This document shows positions 8,091-17,096 of a DNA stretch of 47,395 nucleotides, piece after piece. Source of the stretch: an uncultured Bacteroidota bacterium (GTDB lineage Bacteria; Bacteroidota; Bacteroidia; Flavobacteriales; Flavobacteriaceae); the NCBI GenBank assembly GCA_913062555.1, contig CAJXVU010000026.1, positions 1 through 47,395 of the forward strand. Direction: 5' to 3'. Numbering within the stretch: the first letter of the stretch is position 1; every line of letters starts with the position of its first letter. The notes beneath the pieces were generated by a model. It was not told where the DNA came from and searched no databases. It saw only the letters and a list, made by a program, of their open reading frames with translations. The position numbers were made by a program, and so were the translations under genes.

Positions 8091-9944
8091 TTATATTTTT
8101 CTAACAAAATCCGAAAAGACTTTTTTATGCAATTCCAGATCCATGTTGGCAGAAAGAGCTACACGAGCAATATAATCTTTGTCGCCTTCTTTAGTCGTCC
8201 CTTGAGTAGATGTTGCAGGGATCGTCCAATAACACCCTTTTAACTGTCCATAGCTCACGCAGTACTTACTTTCATTGGGGATTTCTGTAATCATTAAATT
8301 AATTAATTTATGATTTAGCGCTCTTTTATAATTTTCCTTTTCTTCAGCAGTATTCCCTTTAGTGGGAAGATCTAATGAAAATACGGAAGGTGTAAATCCT
8401 TGTTGTGCCAATTCTTTTGAAACAAAATTTATTTTCGCCGCAGGTAAAGTTTCATTGATAAAGTTTACAAACTCACGTGTATTCTTATAAGCATCAACTA
8501 TCCTTTGTTTCATTGAAGGCATTTGTCTCGCTAATATTTCATATTGAAGATCTGTAGCCTCGTTATCACAAAGTTCTAGATGTGATTCAATTTTTTCCAT
8601 CAGTGCATCAGTTTTTGTATTTCCAATACAGTAACCAGCAGTACATTGCCCACCACTGGGGAATTTAGATCCACTAGCAAATGAAATAGTCCTAACTGTT
8701 GATAGTATCTCATCTTTACCTAAAAAGTGAACATTCGGACAAAATGTTTGATCCAAAATAAAAACCGGATCGATAGCAATTTCACCAGATGCAGTTTCAC
8801 GTTTTTTACTTAAAACATCTCTTAATTTTATGAGGTCAGGAACTTCAACTCGAGGGTTTGTTGGGATTTCAGCGATAATGTAAGGGATCGCATTTTCGTC
8901 AGCAATTTTATTTAAAACGCTATCAATACTTTGCACCATATCGTTACCGCCATCAACTGCCAAGTCCATTACTTCTACGTTATCTAAACAAGCAGCAATT
9001 CGTCTTGCCTGGTCATTTGTACCTCCATAACAATTTGGAGGGACAACAATTTTAATAGCCTTTCCTTGATGTTTTTCTAAGGCATCATGAATTAGCCCCA
9101 TCAAAATCGCATATTGAATAGAGAGTCCACTAGAACCAACTATTGCCTTGGTACTTGAACCCGTAATCTCTTTTATTGATTCTAATACACGTGTTTTGTT
9201 TGTCTGATCATTACTTTTCTTATTGTCAATAGAAGACTTCTCTGTTAGAGATGTTAAGGCAGCAAAGCAATTGTCTGGCGTCATTGCAATGGTCTCTCTT
9301 CTTCGAACATGTTGAATTTCTGAGATATAATGATCATTTTGTTCACCATTGACTAACAAAGTACTTCCTAAGTGCGCATGAAAACTGATGAAAAAGTCAA
9401 TATTTGAAATGAGGTCAAAATTACAAATCTCATCTTGTTGCGAAATGAAAATAACACTACCGTCATACACCGAAATAGCTTCTACTTGCTCAACATGCTT
9501 CAACTCAAATTTATAACCATAAACACGCTGTAGCACTTCGGCATCGAAGGAATCTGGTAATTCCCCGGTATAAACGATTTGGGTATTTTTATTCTCTAAT
9601 AAATTTTTTCTTAGAATTGCCAGAATAGGAACCGTTTTTGATGAAAAACTGATTACATTTTCTGGTTTTAGATTATTTGACTTAGCAATTCCCCATTCTA
9701 GAATGCAAGATAGGGGATGACCTAATCGAATATAGTCGTATGCAGTGGGTAATTCACTTAGTACTGATGATTGAGAATTATTGTTATTAAATAAGGTCTC
9801 AAACTTTTCTAAAAATTGCATTTTGGCCAATTGTTCATTGTAAATATCTAGGCGATGGGTTGTTAGATTCAACCAGCCAGTTGGCATGTTTTTTAATACA
9901 TCTTTAATATAATTGAGCCCTTTATTGTCTTCCATAATTACCAT
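8091..9944 (-). CDS. Double-length PLP-dependent Cys/Met-metabolism-family enzyme
   Basis: 617 residues, about 1.6 times the usual cystathionine gamma-synthase length. The C-terminal 360 residues form a typical fold type I transsulfuration-family domain: VGSSGLSIQYAI, VVPPNCYGGTNDQ, AEIPTNPRVEVPD, ILDQTF and the PLP-lysine region SFASGSKFPSGGQ. The N-terminal 240 residues look like a related but degenerate copy: a stretch SFHAHLGSTLLVNGEQ sits where the lysine should be, and HVRRRETIAMTPDNCFAAL resembles the helix that follows it. No signal peptide, so it is cytoplasmic. The reaction is unknown; a lyase or synthase acting on a sulfur amino acid is likely. Confidence 0.75.
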   Translation of the reverse strand: MVIMEDNKGLNYIKDVLKNMPTGWLNLTTHRLDIYNEQLAKMQFLEKFETLFNNNNSQSSVLSELPTAYDYIRLGHPLSCILEWGIAKSNNLKPENVISFSSKTVPILAILRKNLLENKNTQIVYTGELPDSFDAEVLQRVYGYKFELKHVEQVEAISVYDGSVIFISQQDEICNFDLISNIDFFISFHAHLGSTLLVNGEQNDHYISEIQHVRRRETIAMTPDNCFAALTSLTEKSSIDNKKSNDQTNKTRVLESIKEITGSSTKAIVGSSGLSIQYAILMGLIHDALEKHQGKAIKIVVPPNCYGGTNDQARRIAACLDNVEVMDLAVDGGNDMVQSIDSVLNKIADENAIPYIIAEIPTNPRVEVPDLIKLRDVLSKKRETASGEIAIDPVFILDQTFCPNVHFLGKDEILSTVRTISFASGSKFPSGGQCTAGYCIGNTKTDALMEKIESHLELCDNEATDLQYEILARQMPSMKQRIVDAYKNTREFVNFINETLPAAKINFVSKELAQQGFTPSVFSLDLPTKGNTAEEKENYKRALNHKLINLMITEIPNESKYCVSYGQLKGCYWTIPATSTQGTTKEGDKDYIARVALSANMDLELHKKVFSDFVRKI

Positions 9945-9990
9945 CTTTAGATAGTCCGGAAAGTTACATTAATTAGATTTATTTTAAAAG

Positions 9991-10125
9991 TGTTATAACA
10001 CGTTTTGTTGGATTGTGACTAAGGTGGTCATGTCTAATGAGTTGAGCTGTCTTGGTTTAAATTCATGAAAGAAATCGAAACCAAAGTGAAGGTCTCTGGA
10101 TTTTCCGAGTAGTCTAGAAATTTTG
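9991..10125 (-). repeat. Degenerate attC-like element upstream of the PLP gene
   Basis: TATAACACGTTTTGTTGG (9993-10010) recalls the left arm. The interior GAAAGAAATCGAAACC and GGATTTTCCGAGTAG closely follow the interior of intact type I elements, such as 16973-17095 (GGGATTTTCCGAGTA). The right arm is lost, so it is a probable relic. Confidence 0.45.
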
Positions 10126-10168
10126 CGATGTCCTGGTTTTTATTTGATCAAGTATGAAGTCACTCTTA

Positions 10169-10198
10169 ACAATAGTTAACATTAGTTAACTATTGTTG
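10169..10198. promoter_or_regulatory. 30-bp inverted repeat upstream of the exported NTF2-like gene
   Basis: The arms AACAATAGTTAA and TTAACTATTGTT are perfect 12-bp inverted repeats around CATTAG. The site lies 43 bp before the ATG at 10242 and has no T-tract. It is a good candidate operator; the regulator is unknown. Confidence 0.5.
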
Positions 10199-10241
10199 TT
10201 ATTATTTAAGTTTAATTTTACAAGAAATTAATCTTAAAACC

Positions 10242-10802
10242 ATGTTATCCATGAAGCAATATTCTACATTTTGTCTAATTATTTTGTCTTTATTTTTTAC
10301 TTCTAATAATGTATTTTCTCAACAAATGAAGCCTGTTGAGGTAGATTCGCAAATTGTTGCATCTATTAAAAAAGATGTATGGATTCCATTTATGGAGTCG
10401 TATAGAGATCTAGACAGAGAAAAATTAATATCTATTCATTCTCTAGATATTATAAGAGTTTCAATAAACTTAAATAAAATTGAATCAGGCTCAGATTACC
10501 TCGATAATCTTGGATTATTATTTCAAAGAGTAAAAAAAATGAATAGGCAGATGGATATTACATTTTCTATTACGTCTTCAGCAACCACAGCAGATAAAGT
10601 TTATCAAACAGGTTATTATGTTTTCAGTTCTAAATCAGATGAGGATGAGAATTTTACACCAAGGGGATATTCATCTTTTAATGTAATCCTAACAAAGGAT
10701 AAAGATAGTGGTACATGGAAAATTTCTCTAGACGCAGACAAGCAAGTTAAACTTACTCATGAAGAGTTTATGAATTCTGGAACAATTTATAAATTAGATT
10801 AA
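10242..10802 (+). CDS. Exported NTF2-like (SnoaL/DUF4440-type) protein
   Basis: 186 residues with a signal peptide (about 1-27, ending VFSQ). The mature part looks like an NTF2-like cone fold: a first helix (VWIPFMESYRDLDREKLISIHS, given here as its start VWIPFMESY), a mid region, and strands MDITFSITSS, VYQTGYYVFSS, GYSSFNVILTKDKDSG and TWKISLDAD. This pattern is typical of secreted DUF4440/SnoaL-like proteins of unknown activity. A strong inverted repeat sits just upstream. It is monocistronic; 182 bp separate it from a convergent peptidase gene. Confidence 0.6.
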   Translation: MLSMKQYSTFCLIILSLFFTSNNVFSQQMKPVEVDSQIVASIKKDVWIPFMESYRDLDREKLISIHSLDIIRVSINLNKIESGSDYLDNLGLLFQRVKKMNRQMDITFSITSSATTADKVYQTGYYVFSSKSDEDENFTPRGYSSFNVILTKDKDSGTWKISLDADKQVKLTHEEFMNSGTIYKLD

Positions 10803-10984
10803 CGATATACGGTGTTGTAGGGCGTTTTTTATTTCAGTTAGATTTTGATAATACTTCATAATTTGCAATGAGTAAATCGGTCACTGTTTTATTCATCCTT
10901 CTAATTTATTCTACTGAAAAATCAAGTTTATGTTTTATTTCGTGAAACCTCTAAACGCCCTATTTTGGTGTATAATGATGTCAG

Positions 10985-12511
10985 TTACTTTATGTTTCGA
11001 ATTGTTAGGAGTGCTTTTTTCAATACCGGATCTCCACCGTTTAATATATCCTTCACAGAAGGTTCAACAAAAACATCAGGAATAACGCCTCTGTCTGTCC
11101 AATTTGACTCAAAAAATGGCTGTCTCGTATCTACGATGGAAATGCTCACAATTACCCTTGAGTTTGGGAGGTTTAGTGAAGAAGAGTATCCGCTAATATT
11201 GCCTATATATGATCCTCCTGTTTCCTCACCTATAAAAGTGGCTCTTTTTGCATAGTGAAGGCGTGCGCTAAAGTCAGAAGCTGCGGAAAATGTATATGCA
11301 TTAATTAATACCACAATTTCTCCTTTAAAATTATTTTCGTAGGGTTCAAATTCACCCATAGGAAATGGGTCGTCCCCATAAAGGAAGGGGGTAACATCGT
11401 AGGTGCCTTTATCATTAAGTTTATATGATTTAGGGTCAATGTCCCAATGTCTTCCATCTGGTAAAAATTTATAATTATTTTGCTTAAAGGTGAGATTTGA
11501 AAACATCGAAAACTTTTGCTTTGCCAAATGTCTTAATACATGCAAAGTATACACATCCTCTCCTCCCGTATTATTTCTAAGGTCAATTATTAGTTTTTGA
11601 ATATTCCTGTTTTTTATGATCTCCATAATGGAGTTCATTTCAGTTTTAAACACGCTATAACTTTCTTGAAAGTAATGTGGATTAAAAGAAGCTATTTTAA
11701 GATAGCCAATATTATTTAAACTGTCTATTGTGTTGAATGTAAGTGTTTTTGAAAGATTGGTTTTATTGAAGTTATTATTTTTCACGTCTTTTGAAGAGAT
11801 ACTCTTTACATCACTTTTATTTTTTTGCAAATATTCGTTCTGAGTGAGTGCCTTGGCGTTATACGAATTTATAGAGCCATTCTCTGTTTTGAATTTTATT
11901 TTATATTCGTCATCAGAATATCCAAAAAGCTTTAATAATTTACTCAGGCGAAAAGTGCTTTCCATTTTTCGGTAACGGGAAGATTTAATGTTACCGTCAC
12001 CAATTACAAGTTTGGAAAGTTTATCAAAAAGGACATTCGTTTTTACACCATTAATTTCAAGTATTTCGGCACCAATTGGTATATTTTCATCACCTAAATT
12101 ATTAATTATATAAGGCTTATTAGCAACAAAAACAATGCTAAAAGGTAAGAAGACCTGTCCTTCTAAATTATCTGAATTTGGTGGCCACACATGAGAATGT
12201 CCATCCCTAAGTTCTGCCATTATTGGCGTCACTATTCCAGTGAACATTTCACCAGTCATTCCATTTGTGCTTTTAAGTGATTGTTTAGCTTCTTTAAAAC
12301 GCAATGCAAATTTTTCTTTAGTGGAGAATCGAAATGGATCTGGGTGTGCTTTCATTATCCATGATTCTAAGGTATCAATATCTTTGAGGAGTAAATCACT
12401 ACTTAGTATATTTTGAGCTTTGAGGCTTGTCTGATTGTTTTCTTGACAAGTAAATAGAGAAGGTACAAGTAATAATAAATAGATGACCTTTAATTTCTTA
12501 ATTATTTTCAT
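10985..12511 (-). CDS. S41 family peptidase lipoprotein
   Basis: 508 residues. The lipoprotein signal has the Cys at SLFTC (about residue 22). An N-terminal helical part (about 30-100) is followed by a PDZ-like middle region, then the S41 catalytic core: KLIIDLRNNTGGEDVY (about 310-325), the nucleophile motif INAYTFSAASDFSARL (Ser in TFSAAS) and FIGEETGGSYIG. The C terminus RGVIPDVFVEPSVKDIL is typical of CtpA-like proteins of Bacteroidota. It probably degrades or processes periplasmic or surface proteins. It is monocistronic and has a nested inverted repeat in its promoter region. Confidence 0.9.
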   Translation of the reverse strand: MKIIKKLKVIYLLLLVPSLFTCQENNQTSLKAQNILSSDLLLKDIDTLESWIMKAHPDPFRFSTKEKFALRFKEAKQSLKSTNGMTGEMFTGIVTPIMAELRDGHSHVWPPNSDNLEGQVFLPFSIVFVANKPYIINNLGDENIPIGAEILEINGVKTNVLFDKLSKLVIGDGNIKSSRYRKMESTFRLSKLLKLFGYSDDEYKIKFKTENGSINSYNAKALTQNEYLQKNKSDVKSISSKDVKNNNFNKTNLSKTLTFNTIDSLNNIGYLKIASFNPHYFQESYSVFKTEMNSIMEIIKNRNIQKLIIDLRNNTGGEDVYTLHVLRHLAKQKFSMFSNLTFKQNNYKFLPDGRHWDIDPKSYKLNDKGTYDVTPFLYGDDPFPMGEFEPYENNFKGEIVVLINAYTFSAASDFSARLHYAKRATFIGEETGGSYIGNISGYSSSLNLPNSRVIVSISIVDTRQPFFESNWTDRGVIPDVFVEPSVKDILNGGDPVLKKALLTIRNIK

Positions 12512-12545
12512 ATAATATTTATACTTAAGTTTATTACACGAATAT

Positions 12546-12585
12546 AAAACTATATATGCAGTTGTATAACTAGAAATATAGTTTT
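12546..12585 (-). promoter_or_regulatory. Nested inverted repeat upstream of the S41 peptidase
   Basis: AAAACTATA (12546-12554) and TATAGTTTT (12577-12585) flank the near-palindrome AGTTGTATAACT (12560-12571). The same 12-mer occurs at 26532-26543 in the promoter of another exported protein. A shared regulator is plausible but unproven. Confidence 0.45.
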
Positions 12586-12624
12586 AACAAATATTTAGTG
12601 TTTTGATGAGATCACTATAAATAC

Positions 12625-12766
12625 ACGCAACAATTATTAAAAGGCAAGTAGGGCAGTGGAAAGTGATAATCTTTCGAGTTTGCATTAGGTCAAATGTCTA
12701 TTTTGCTTTTAATTTAAAGCTTCGTAATTAAGACTAACGAACTATGTAATATAGATTGTTAGGTGC
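12625..12766 (-). repeat. attC-like element (variant arms)
   Basis: The left arm GCAACAATTATTA (12627-12639) pairs with the right arm TAATATAGATTGTTAGGTGC. The centre holds a short hairpin, GAAAGTGATAATCTTTC. It ends 44 bp before the stop codon of the minus-strand DUF4345 gene. GTTAGGT matches GTTRRRY. Confidence 0.6.
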
Positions 12767-12809
12767 TGGCTATTCATAAAGTTTTCTTCATATATTTTTT
12801 TTCAATTAT

Positions 12810-13196
12810 TTAAATCAAAATATTGATAAGGCAAAATAAATTTAAGAAGCCCAAAACTATTTCGACTATTAATCCTTGAACTAACAATTTATTTGGTTTT
12901 CCATCTAAACGAGTACTTATCAATCTTCCCATTGCAAATCCAAGAAGAATCAAGGTTGCAACAACAAATGAAGTAAGAGTTAATTCAGGAACAATAGTCC
13001 CGAGCAACATAATTATTCCACTTAACAACATAACGGAGCTTACTCCCCTGGCTTCATTTAACACGTTGACGTCGTTTTCAAGCTTAATTCCAGAATTCTT
13101 TAAATAAACTTTTATGGGATTACTTATTCTTGATGTGCCTCCATACAGCAATAAAAGACCTGAAATTGATAGTATTATAATTTTGATAATTTCCAT
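12810..13196 (-). CDS. DUF4345-type membrane protein
   Basis: 128 residues with four predicted membrane segments (about 5-20, 50-66, 74-92, 105-125). The features NEARGVSSVMLLSGIIM and ILLGFAMGRLISTRLDGKP match the DUF4345 pattern (R..G helix, then GR.S...DG.P). Function is unknown. The WYL-type regulator 72 bp upstream is on the same strand, and such regulators often control small membrane proteins in this phylum. Confidence 0.75.
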   Translation of the reverse strand: MEIIKIIILSISGLLLLYGGTSRISNPIKVYLKNSGIKLENDVNVLNEARGVSSVMLLSGIIMLLGTIVPELTLTSFVVATLILLGFAMGRLISTRLDGKPNKLLVQGLIVEIVLGFLNLFCLINILI

Positions 13197-13268
13197 TTTT
13201 AATTTCTTTTAGATTGTTATAGTGCAAACTTAAAACGAAGTTGTGACAGCGTTGTGTCAGGGGTGTTT

Positions 13269-13967
13269 TTACGTCTTCACATATTTTTCGAAATACTTTT
13301 GCATTGTCATATCATGCGGAGTGAAAGTGTTGTCTTGAGTAACTAGTTTTTCGATGTAATCTATTCGAAATGCTCGAAAATCTTCTCTCAATCTGCAGAA
13401 GGCGATAAGTAGAAAGTTTCCATTGATACTGTATATAGCAAATGGTTCAATGTCTCTGGTAGTCCGCTTATTTATTGAGGAAACATATTCAATATTTAAG
13501 ACTTTGAAATTGATAATAGCCGATTGAATTTGCATTAGATTGTTACTCGATTTTTCCCGATGGTGATTACCTCCAAAGTAAACTCTATCTGATAATAGAT
13601 CCGCATTTCCTTTTTGAGAATACCTTAATATGGATTTAATTTTCTCAACTGCACTAGATACATTTTCGCTAAACGATTGATCTTTATTATTAAGAGCAAG
13701 TTGTTCTACGGTAATTAGGGCATTGGCTTCATCTTCTGTAAATAAAACGGGAGGGAGATGGTAACCTTCCATAATAGAATAGCCTTTGCCCTCCTCCGTT
13801 ACTATGGGTATTCCGGACAGTTCGAGCGCACGAATATCACGATATATTGTCCGTATACTCACATTATGTTTTTCAGCTAAGTAACCTGCAGTGATCAGTC
13901 TTTTGGATTGTAGCTGAGTAATAATGGCTGTTAATCTCGAAAGTCTTGGTTTTTCTCTTTCTTCCAT
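13269..13967 (-). CDS. YafY-type HTH/WYL-domain transcriptional regulator
   Basis: 232 residues. The N-terminal HTH_11 domain is clear: SRLTAIITQLQSKRLITAGY, then LAEKHNVSIRTIYRDIRAL, then GIPIVTEEGKGYSIMEGYHL. The C-terminal WYL domain follows: IEYVSSINKRTTRDIEPFAI, LIAFCRLREDFRAFRIDYI. WYL domains sense nucleic acid or small ligands. It is followed by the DUF4345 gene with no element between, so both belong to one unit bounded by repeats at 12625-12766 and 13985-14091. The ligand is unknown. Confidence 0.9.
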   Translation of the reverse strand: MEEREKPRLSRLTAIITQLQSKRLITAGYLAEKHNVSIRTIYRDIRALELSGIPIVTEEGKGYSIMEGYHLPPVLFTEDEANALITVEQLALNNKDQSFSENVSSAVEKIKSILRYSQKGNADLLSDRVYFGGNHHREKSSNNLMQIQSAIINFKVLNIEYVSSINKRTTRDIEPFAIYSINGNFLLIAFCRLREDFRAFRIDYIEKLVTQDNTFTPHDMTMQKYFEKYVKT

Positions 13968-13984
13968 TTTCGTTTTTCCTGCTT

Positions 13985-14091
13985 GTAGTTAATGGTCTTA
14001 TGAATTTTCAGATTGCGACACCAAGATAGTAAAAGTGTGAAGAATTCCCGCTAGGACTTTCAGAAGCAATGAACTTTACACGCAGTTGGCT
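13985..14091 (-). repeat. attC-like element
   Basis: The left arm GTTAATGGTCTTATG (13988-14002) is degenerate. The right arm TTTACACGCAGTTGGCT (about 14076-14092) is well preserved, 8 bp from the stop codon of the 5'-nucleotidase. The left end lies about 18 bp from the WYL regulator's start codon. The interior carries GTAAAAGTGTGAAGAATTCC, as in type I elements. Confidence 0.6.
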
Positions 14092-14099
14092 TTAGTTTT

Positions 14100-15530
14100 T
14101 CATTGATACTTAAAGTATTGATTGCAATTCGGGTAGTTTACTTGACTGTTATTATTTTCTAAGTAGGCTATAAGTGTTTCGGCAGCTGTCAATGATTGGA
14201 CATTTCCATTTAGAGGGAAGTAATTTTCGTAAACTGCAGGGATGTAATCATTGGTACCAATAGTCAAAATTGTAGCATCAGGAATAATATTATCATTTAA
14301 ATCTTTAATTTCAATATCATCGCCAATTTGCTCTATTTGGATTCCCGAATAATAAAAACCTGAACGAGATCCTTCTAGGAAATTTTTAATATCCAATACG
14401 CTCATGTCGTAAATAACAGTCCCGTTGTTAAATGGTGATATTTCAAAAATCTCTCTTTTTGTGATATCTCCTTCGTTTAATGCCGAACGAACTCCTCCGG
14501 TATTCTGAAAGGTAAGATCTACATTCATAACACCTCTTAAAGCATCCGTATAAAAACAACCAACTTTTGACTTCTCATGGTATAAATGGGCGTATCCAAT
14601 GACTTCATTTAAAAATGGCAAATTATCATATTCTTCTATAATGACTTTTAATTCAGCATCATATTCAGAATAGGAATTAAGGTTGATTAATTCATAATTA
14701 AATGATTCAATGGCCTTGTCTTTAATTACCAATTCTATTTTTCCAAGGCTATTTAAATAAGATCCTGATTGAAATATTGGAATATTATTAATCGTGGAAT
14801 TTATTGATTGATGAGAATGTCCTCCAATAATAAGATCAAAAAACGGATATTGTGTAGCGATTTGAGAATCACCTAAAACGTTTCTAGACCCATCATAACC
14901 CAGATGAGTTAAAGCAATATATAAATCTGAATTTTCTTGAGCCTTAATATTCGAGTATCGACCTATGGCGTCTTCCGGTCTTTCAAAAGTAAGGTTTTGA
15001 ACTCTCCAGGGATGCGTAGAAGGGATGGTTATATCTTCACTGCCGTTAGTTTCAACCAATCCTAAAAATGTAACTTTTAAGTCAGAAGTGCTTATCGTTT
15101 TATACTCAAAAGGCTCAGGAACACCAGAAGTTCCCATATCTACATTGGCACAAACCCAATCAAAATTTGCTTGATTAATTCTATCGGTTACTATGGATTC
15201 CCCATAGTCATATTCATGGTTTCCAATCACCGAAATATCAAAACCAACTCGATTCATGACATCAATCATGGGATATCCCTTCTGTGGATGATTATCTACA
15301 ACAGGATTTCCTGAAAATATATCACCACTACAAACTGTAATTACATTGCCATCAAGCCTTTCTAAATCTATGATATGTTTAATCTTTGAAAAATTATTTA
15401 GTTGTCCATGTTGATCATTTACGAAAAATATGGTTAGACTTTTTGTTTCTTTTTGGATGACTTCATTTTCTTTTGAACAACCAATGATTGAAAAAATCGC
15501 TACGAATAGGAAAACAGATATTTTTTTCAT
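14100..15530 (-). CDS. 5'-nucleotidase/cyclic phosphodiesterase lipoprotein (UshA family)
   Basis: 476 residues from the ATG at 15530, which gives a lipoprotein signal (SIIGC, Cys about residue 18). An earlier in-frame start would spoil the signal. The metallophosphatase core has FFVNDQHGQLN, VCSGDIFSGNP, VIGNHEYDYGE, ALTHLGYDG and IIGGHSHQ. The C-terminal 5'-nucleotidase domain has NTGGVRSALNEGDIT and FNNGTVIYDM. It should hydrolyse extracellular nucleotides for phosphate and nucleoside salvage. It forms a single-gene unit with repeat elements 8 bp after its stop and 16 bp before its start. Confidence 0.9.
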   Translation of the reverse strand: MKKISVFLFVAIFSIIGCSKENEVIQKETKSLTIFFVNDQHGQLNNFSKIKHIIDLERLDGNVITVCSGDIFSGNPVVDNHPQKGYPMIDVMNRVGFDISVIGNHEYDYGESIVTDRINQANFDWVCANVDMGTSGVPEPFEYKTISTSDLKVTFLGLVETNGSEDITIPSTHPWRVQNLTFERPEDAIGRYSNIKAQENSDLYIALTHLGYDGSRNVLGDSQIATQYPFFDLIIGGHSHQSINSTINNIPIFQSGSYLNSLGKIELVIKDKAIESFNYELINLNSYSEYDAELKVIIEEYDNLPFLNEVIGYAHLYHEKSKVGCFYTDALRGVMNVDLTFQNTGGVRSALNEGDITKREIFEISPFNNGTVIYDMSVLDIKNFLEGSRSGFYYSGIQIEQIGDDIEIKDLNDNIIPDATILTIGTNDYIPAVYENYFPLNGNVQSLTAAETLIAYLENNNSQVNYPNCNQYFKYQ

Positions 15531-15546
15531 GTATTTATTTATTAAA

Positions 15547-15641
15547 ACCAACGGCAGTGTATGGTTTTGTATCGATAAAATCCGTGAGGATTTTCAAAAA
15601 TAGGCCAGAACTAAACAACTAATTTTATTTATTGTTTGAAC
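15547..15641 (-). repeat. attC-like element
   Basis: The left arm ACCAACGGCAGTGTATGG is followed by the inner hairpin AAAATCCGTGAGGATTTT (15577-15594) and a right arm AATTTTATTTATTGTTTGAA. It lies 3 bp from the amidohydrolase stop and 16 bp from the start of the nucleotidase. Confidence 0.65.
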
Positions 15642-15644
15642 TGT

Positions 15645-16955
15645 TTATTCTTTTTCAACATAAACCTTACCATTCTTCATTACAAAAACCACATCATATA
15701 TCGCATTTGAGAAATCCTTTTCAATATCACCTTTCACAGCAATGATATCGGCAAATGTTCCTTCTTTTAAAACCCCAAATTCATTTTCTTTACCCATAAA
15801 TTTTGCTGATAGATAAGTTGAGGATTTCAGAATATCGAGTGGCTTCATTCCTTCTTCTTCGTAGGCTATAAGGATATTCTTCGCAGCTTCCCCTTGAGGC
15901 ATTTCCAAATCCAGATAATTGTCAGACCCTGTTACGATGGTAACACCTGCTTTAATAGCTCTTTGTAATCGGTCCTTGTATCTGCCTTTGGCTCTTTTCA
16001 TATTTTTTTCTCTATCCCATTTAAAATCAATGATATCATATAGTTTATGAAAAAGAGGTTCTGAGATATCAGTTGGGACTAGAACTACTGCTTTTTTTGC
16101 CATAAGAACTAATGTTGTATCGGAAATTTGATAACCATGTTCAATGCCGTCGACTCCTGCAGTTACTGCTTCCCACACCGCCAAATTAGTAGTTGCATGC
16201 GCCGTAACTTTTTTGCCATAGCGATGTGCCATTTTGACTATTGCTTTCATTTCATCAATAGTTAAACTTGTATTGTTCGGTGAATTATTTGCACAAATCT
16301 TGATAATGTCGGCACCATTATTTACATGTACCCGAACAGAATTAATCGCATCATCTACACTTCTAACAATGGTATATTCATCAGAAATTACAGTTCTATA
16401 TTTATTCATTAAACCAGCAACTTGACCTCCTTCTGAGATTATAATGGGTCCGGATACAAACATTCTTGGACCAACAACCGTACCTTCATTAATAGCTCTT
16501 TTTAAAGCAACATCAAGAAAGGGACCAGAATCCCCCAAATCTCTTACTGTAGTAAAGCCAGTTTCTAGCCAAGACTTGGCACGTTTAGAGCCTCGCAAGA
16601 CTCTTAGAGCATCGCCTTCAAACAATAACTTACCCGCCATAGGCTGATCATCGTTTAAGTTATCTAGAGTCATTAAGTGGGTGTGGCCATCTATTAAACC
16701 GGGCATAACTGTGAAATCAGATAAATCTATTATGTTAGCACCAGCTGGTATCGAAATATTTTTACCGACCTCTGTTATTCTATTGCGTTCAATTTTGACA
16801 ATGTAATCAGAAAGGATCTTCCCGTTTTCCGAATCAAATAATTTTCCTGCTTTTATAAAGGTTGTGTTATTATTCTTGTTCGTCTGTGCAAATGTTGACC
16901 CTGTATTTAAAATAAAGTAACAAAGAATCAATATGAAATTTAGTTGTCTATTCAT
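15645..16955 (-). CDS. Exported metal-dependent amidohydrolase
   Basis: 436 residues with a signal peptide (about 1-24, ending TFAQ). Amidohydrolase-superfamily metal ligands are visible: MPGLIDGHTHL (about 84-94), VTAHATT (about 247-253), GIEHGYQ (about 268-274) and TGSDNYLDLEMPQGE (about 341-355). The arrangement matches imidazolonepropionase/prolidase-like amidohydrolases, which hydrolyse amide or peptide bonds. A possible Lys-type metal bridge (IIKICANNSP) was not verified. It is a single-gene unit between two repeat elements. The substrate is unknown. Confidence 0.88.
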   Translation of the reverse strand: MNRQLNFILILCYFILNTGSTFAQTNKNNNTTFIKAGKLFDSENGKILSDYIVKIERNRITEVGKNISIPAGANIIDLSDFTVMPGLIDGHTHLMTLDNLNDDQPMAGKLLFEGDALRVLRGSKRAKSWLETGFTTVRDLGDSGPFLDVALKRAINEGTVVGPRMFVSGPIIISEGGQVAGLMNKYRTVISDEYTIVRSVDDAINSVRVHVNNGADIIKICANNSPNNTSLTIDEMKAIVKMAHRYGKKVTAHATTNLAVWEAVTAGVDGIEHGYQISDTTLVLMAKKAVVLVPTDISEPLFHKLYDIIDFKWDREKNMKRAKGRYKDRLQRAIKAGVTIVTGSDNYLDLEMPQGEAAKNILIAYEEEGMKPLDILKSSTYLSAKFMGKENEFGVLKEGTFADIIAVKGDIEKDFSNAIYDVVFVMKNGKVYVEKE

Positions 16956-16972
16956 TGAGTATATTTTAATAG

Positions 16973-17095
16973 TTGCTAACGTCTTTGTATAGAGTTAGTT
17001 GTGTTGGCTAGGTCTAAATTAGCAAAAGAAATTGAAAAGCGAAAAATCTGTGGGATTTTCCGAGTACACAAACGGCCTAATTAATTATATAAATT
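16973..17095 (-). repeat. attC-like type I element, right end lost
   Basis: The left arm is TTGCTAACGTCTTTGTATAG. The interior has TTAGCAAAAGAAATTGAAAAG and GGGATTTTCCGAGTACACA in part. The right arm stops at TTAATTATATAAATTC and lacks the GTTRRRY end. The histidine kinase stop codon follows at 17097-17099. Confidence 0.65.
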
Positions 17096-17096
17096 C

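Noticed and set aside
10803..10984. Another element in the convergent gap (GATATACGGTGTTGTAGGGC near 10806)
   Set aside because: It resembles a right arm but has no partner arm and sits on the wrong side of a plus-strand gene; too weak to list as a feature.
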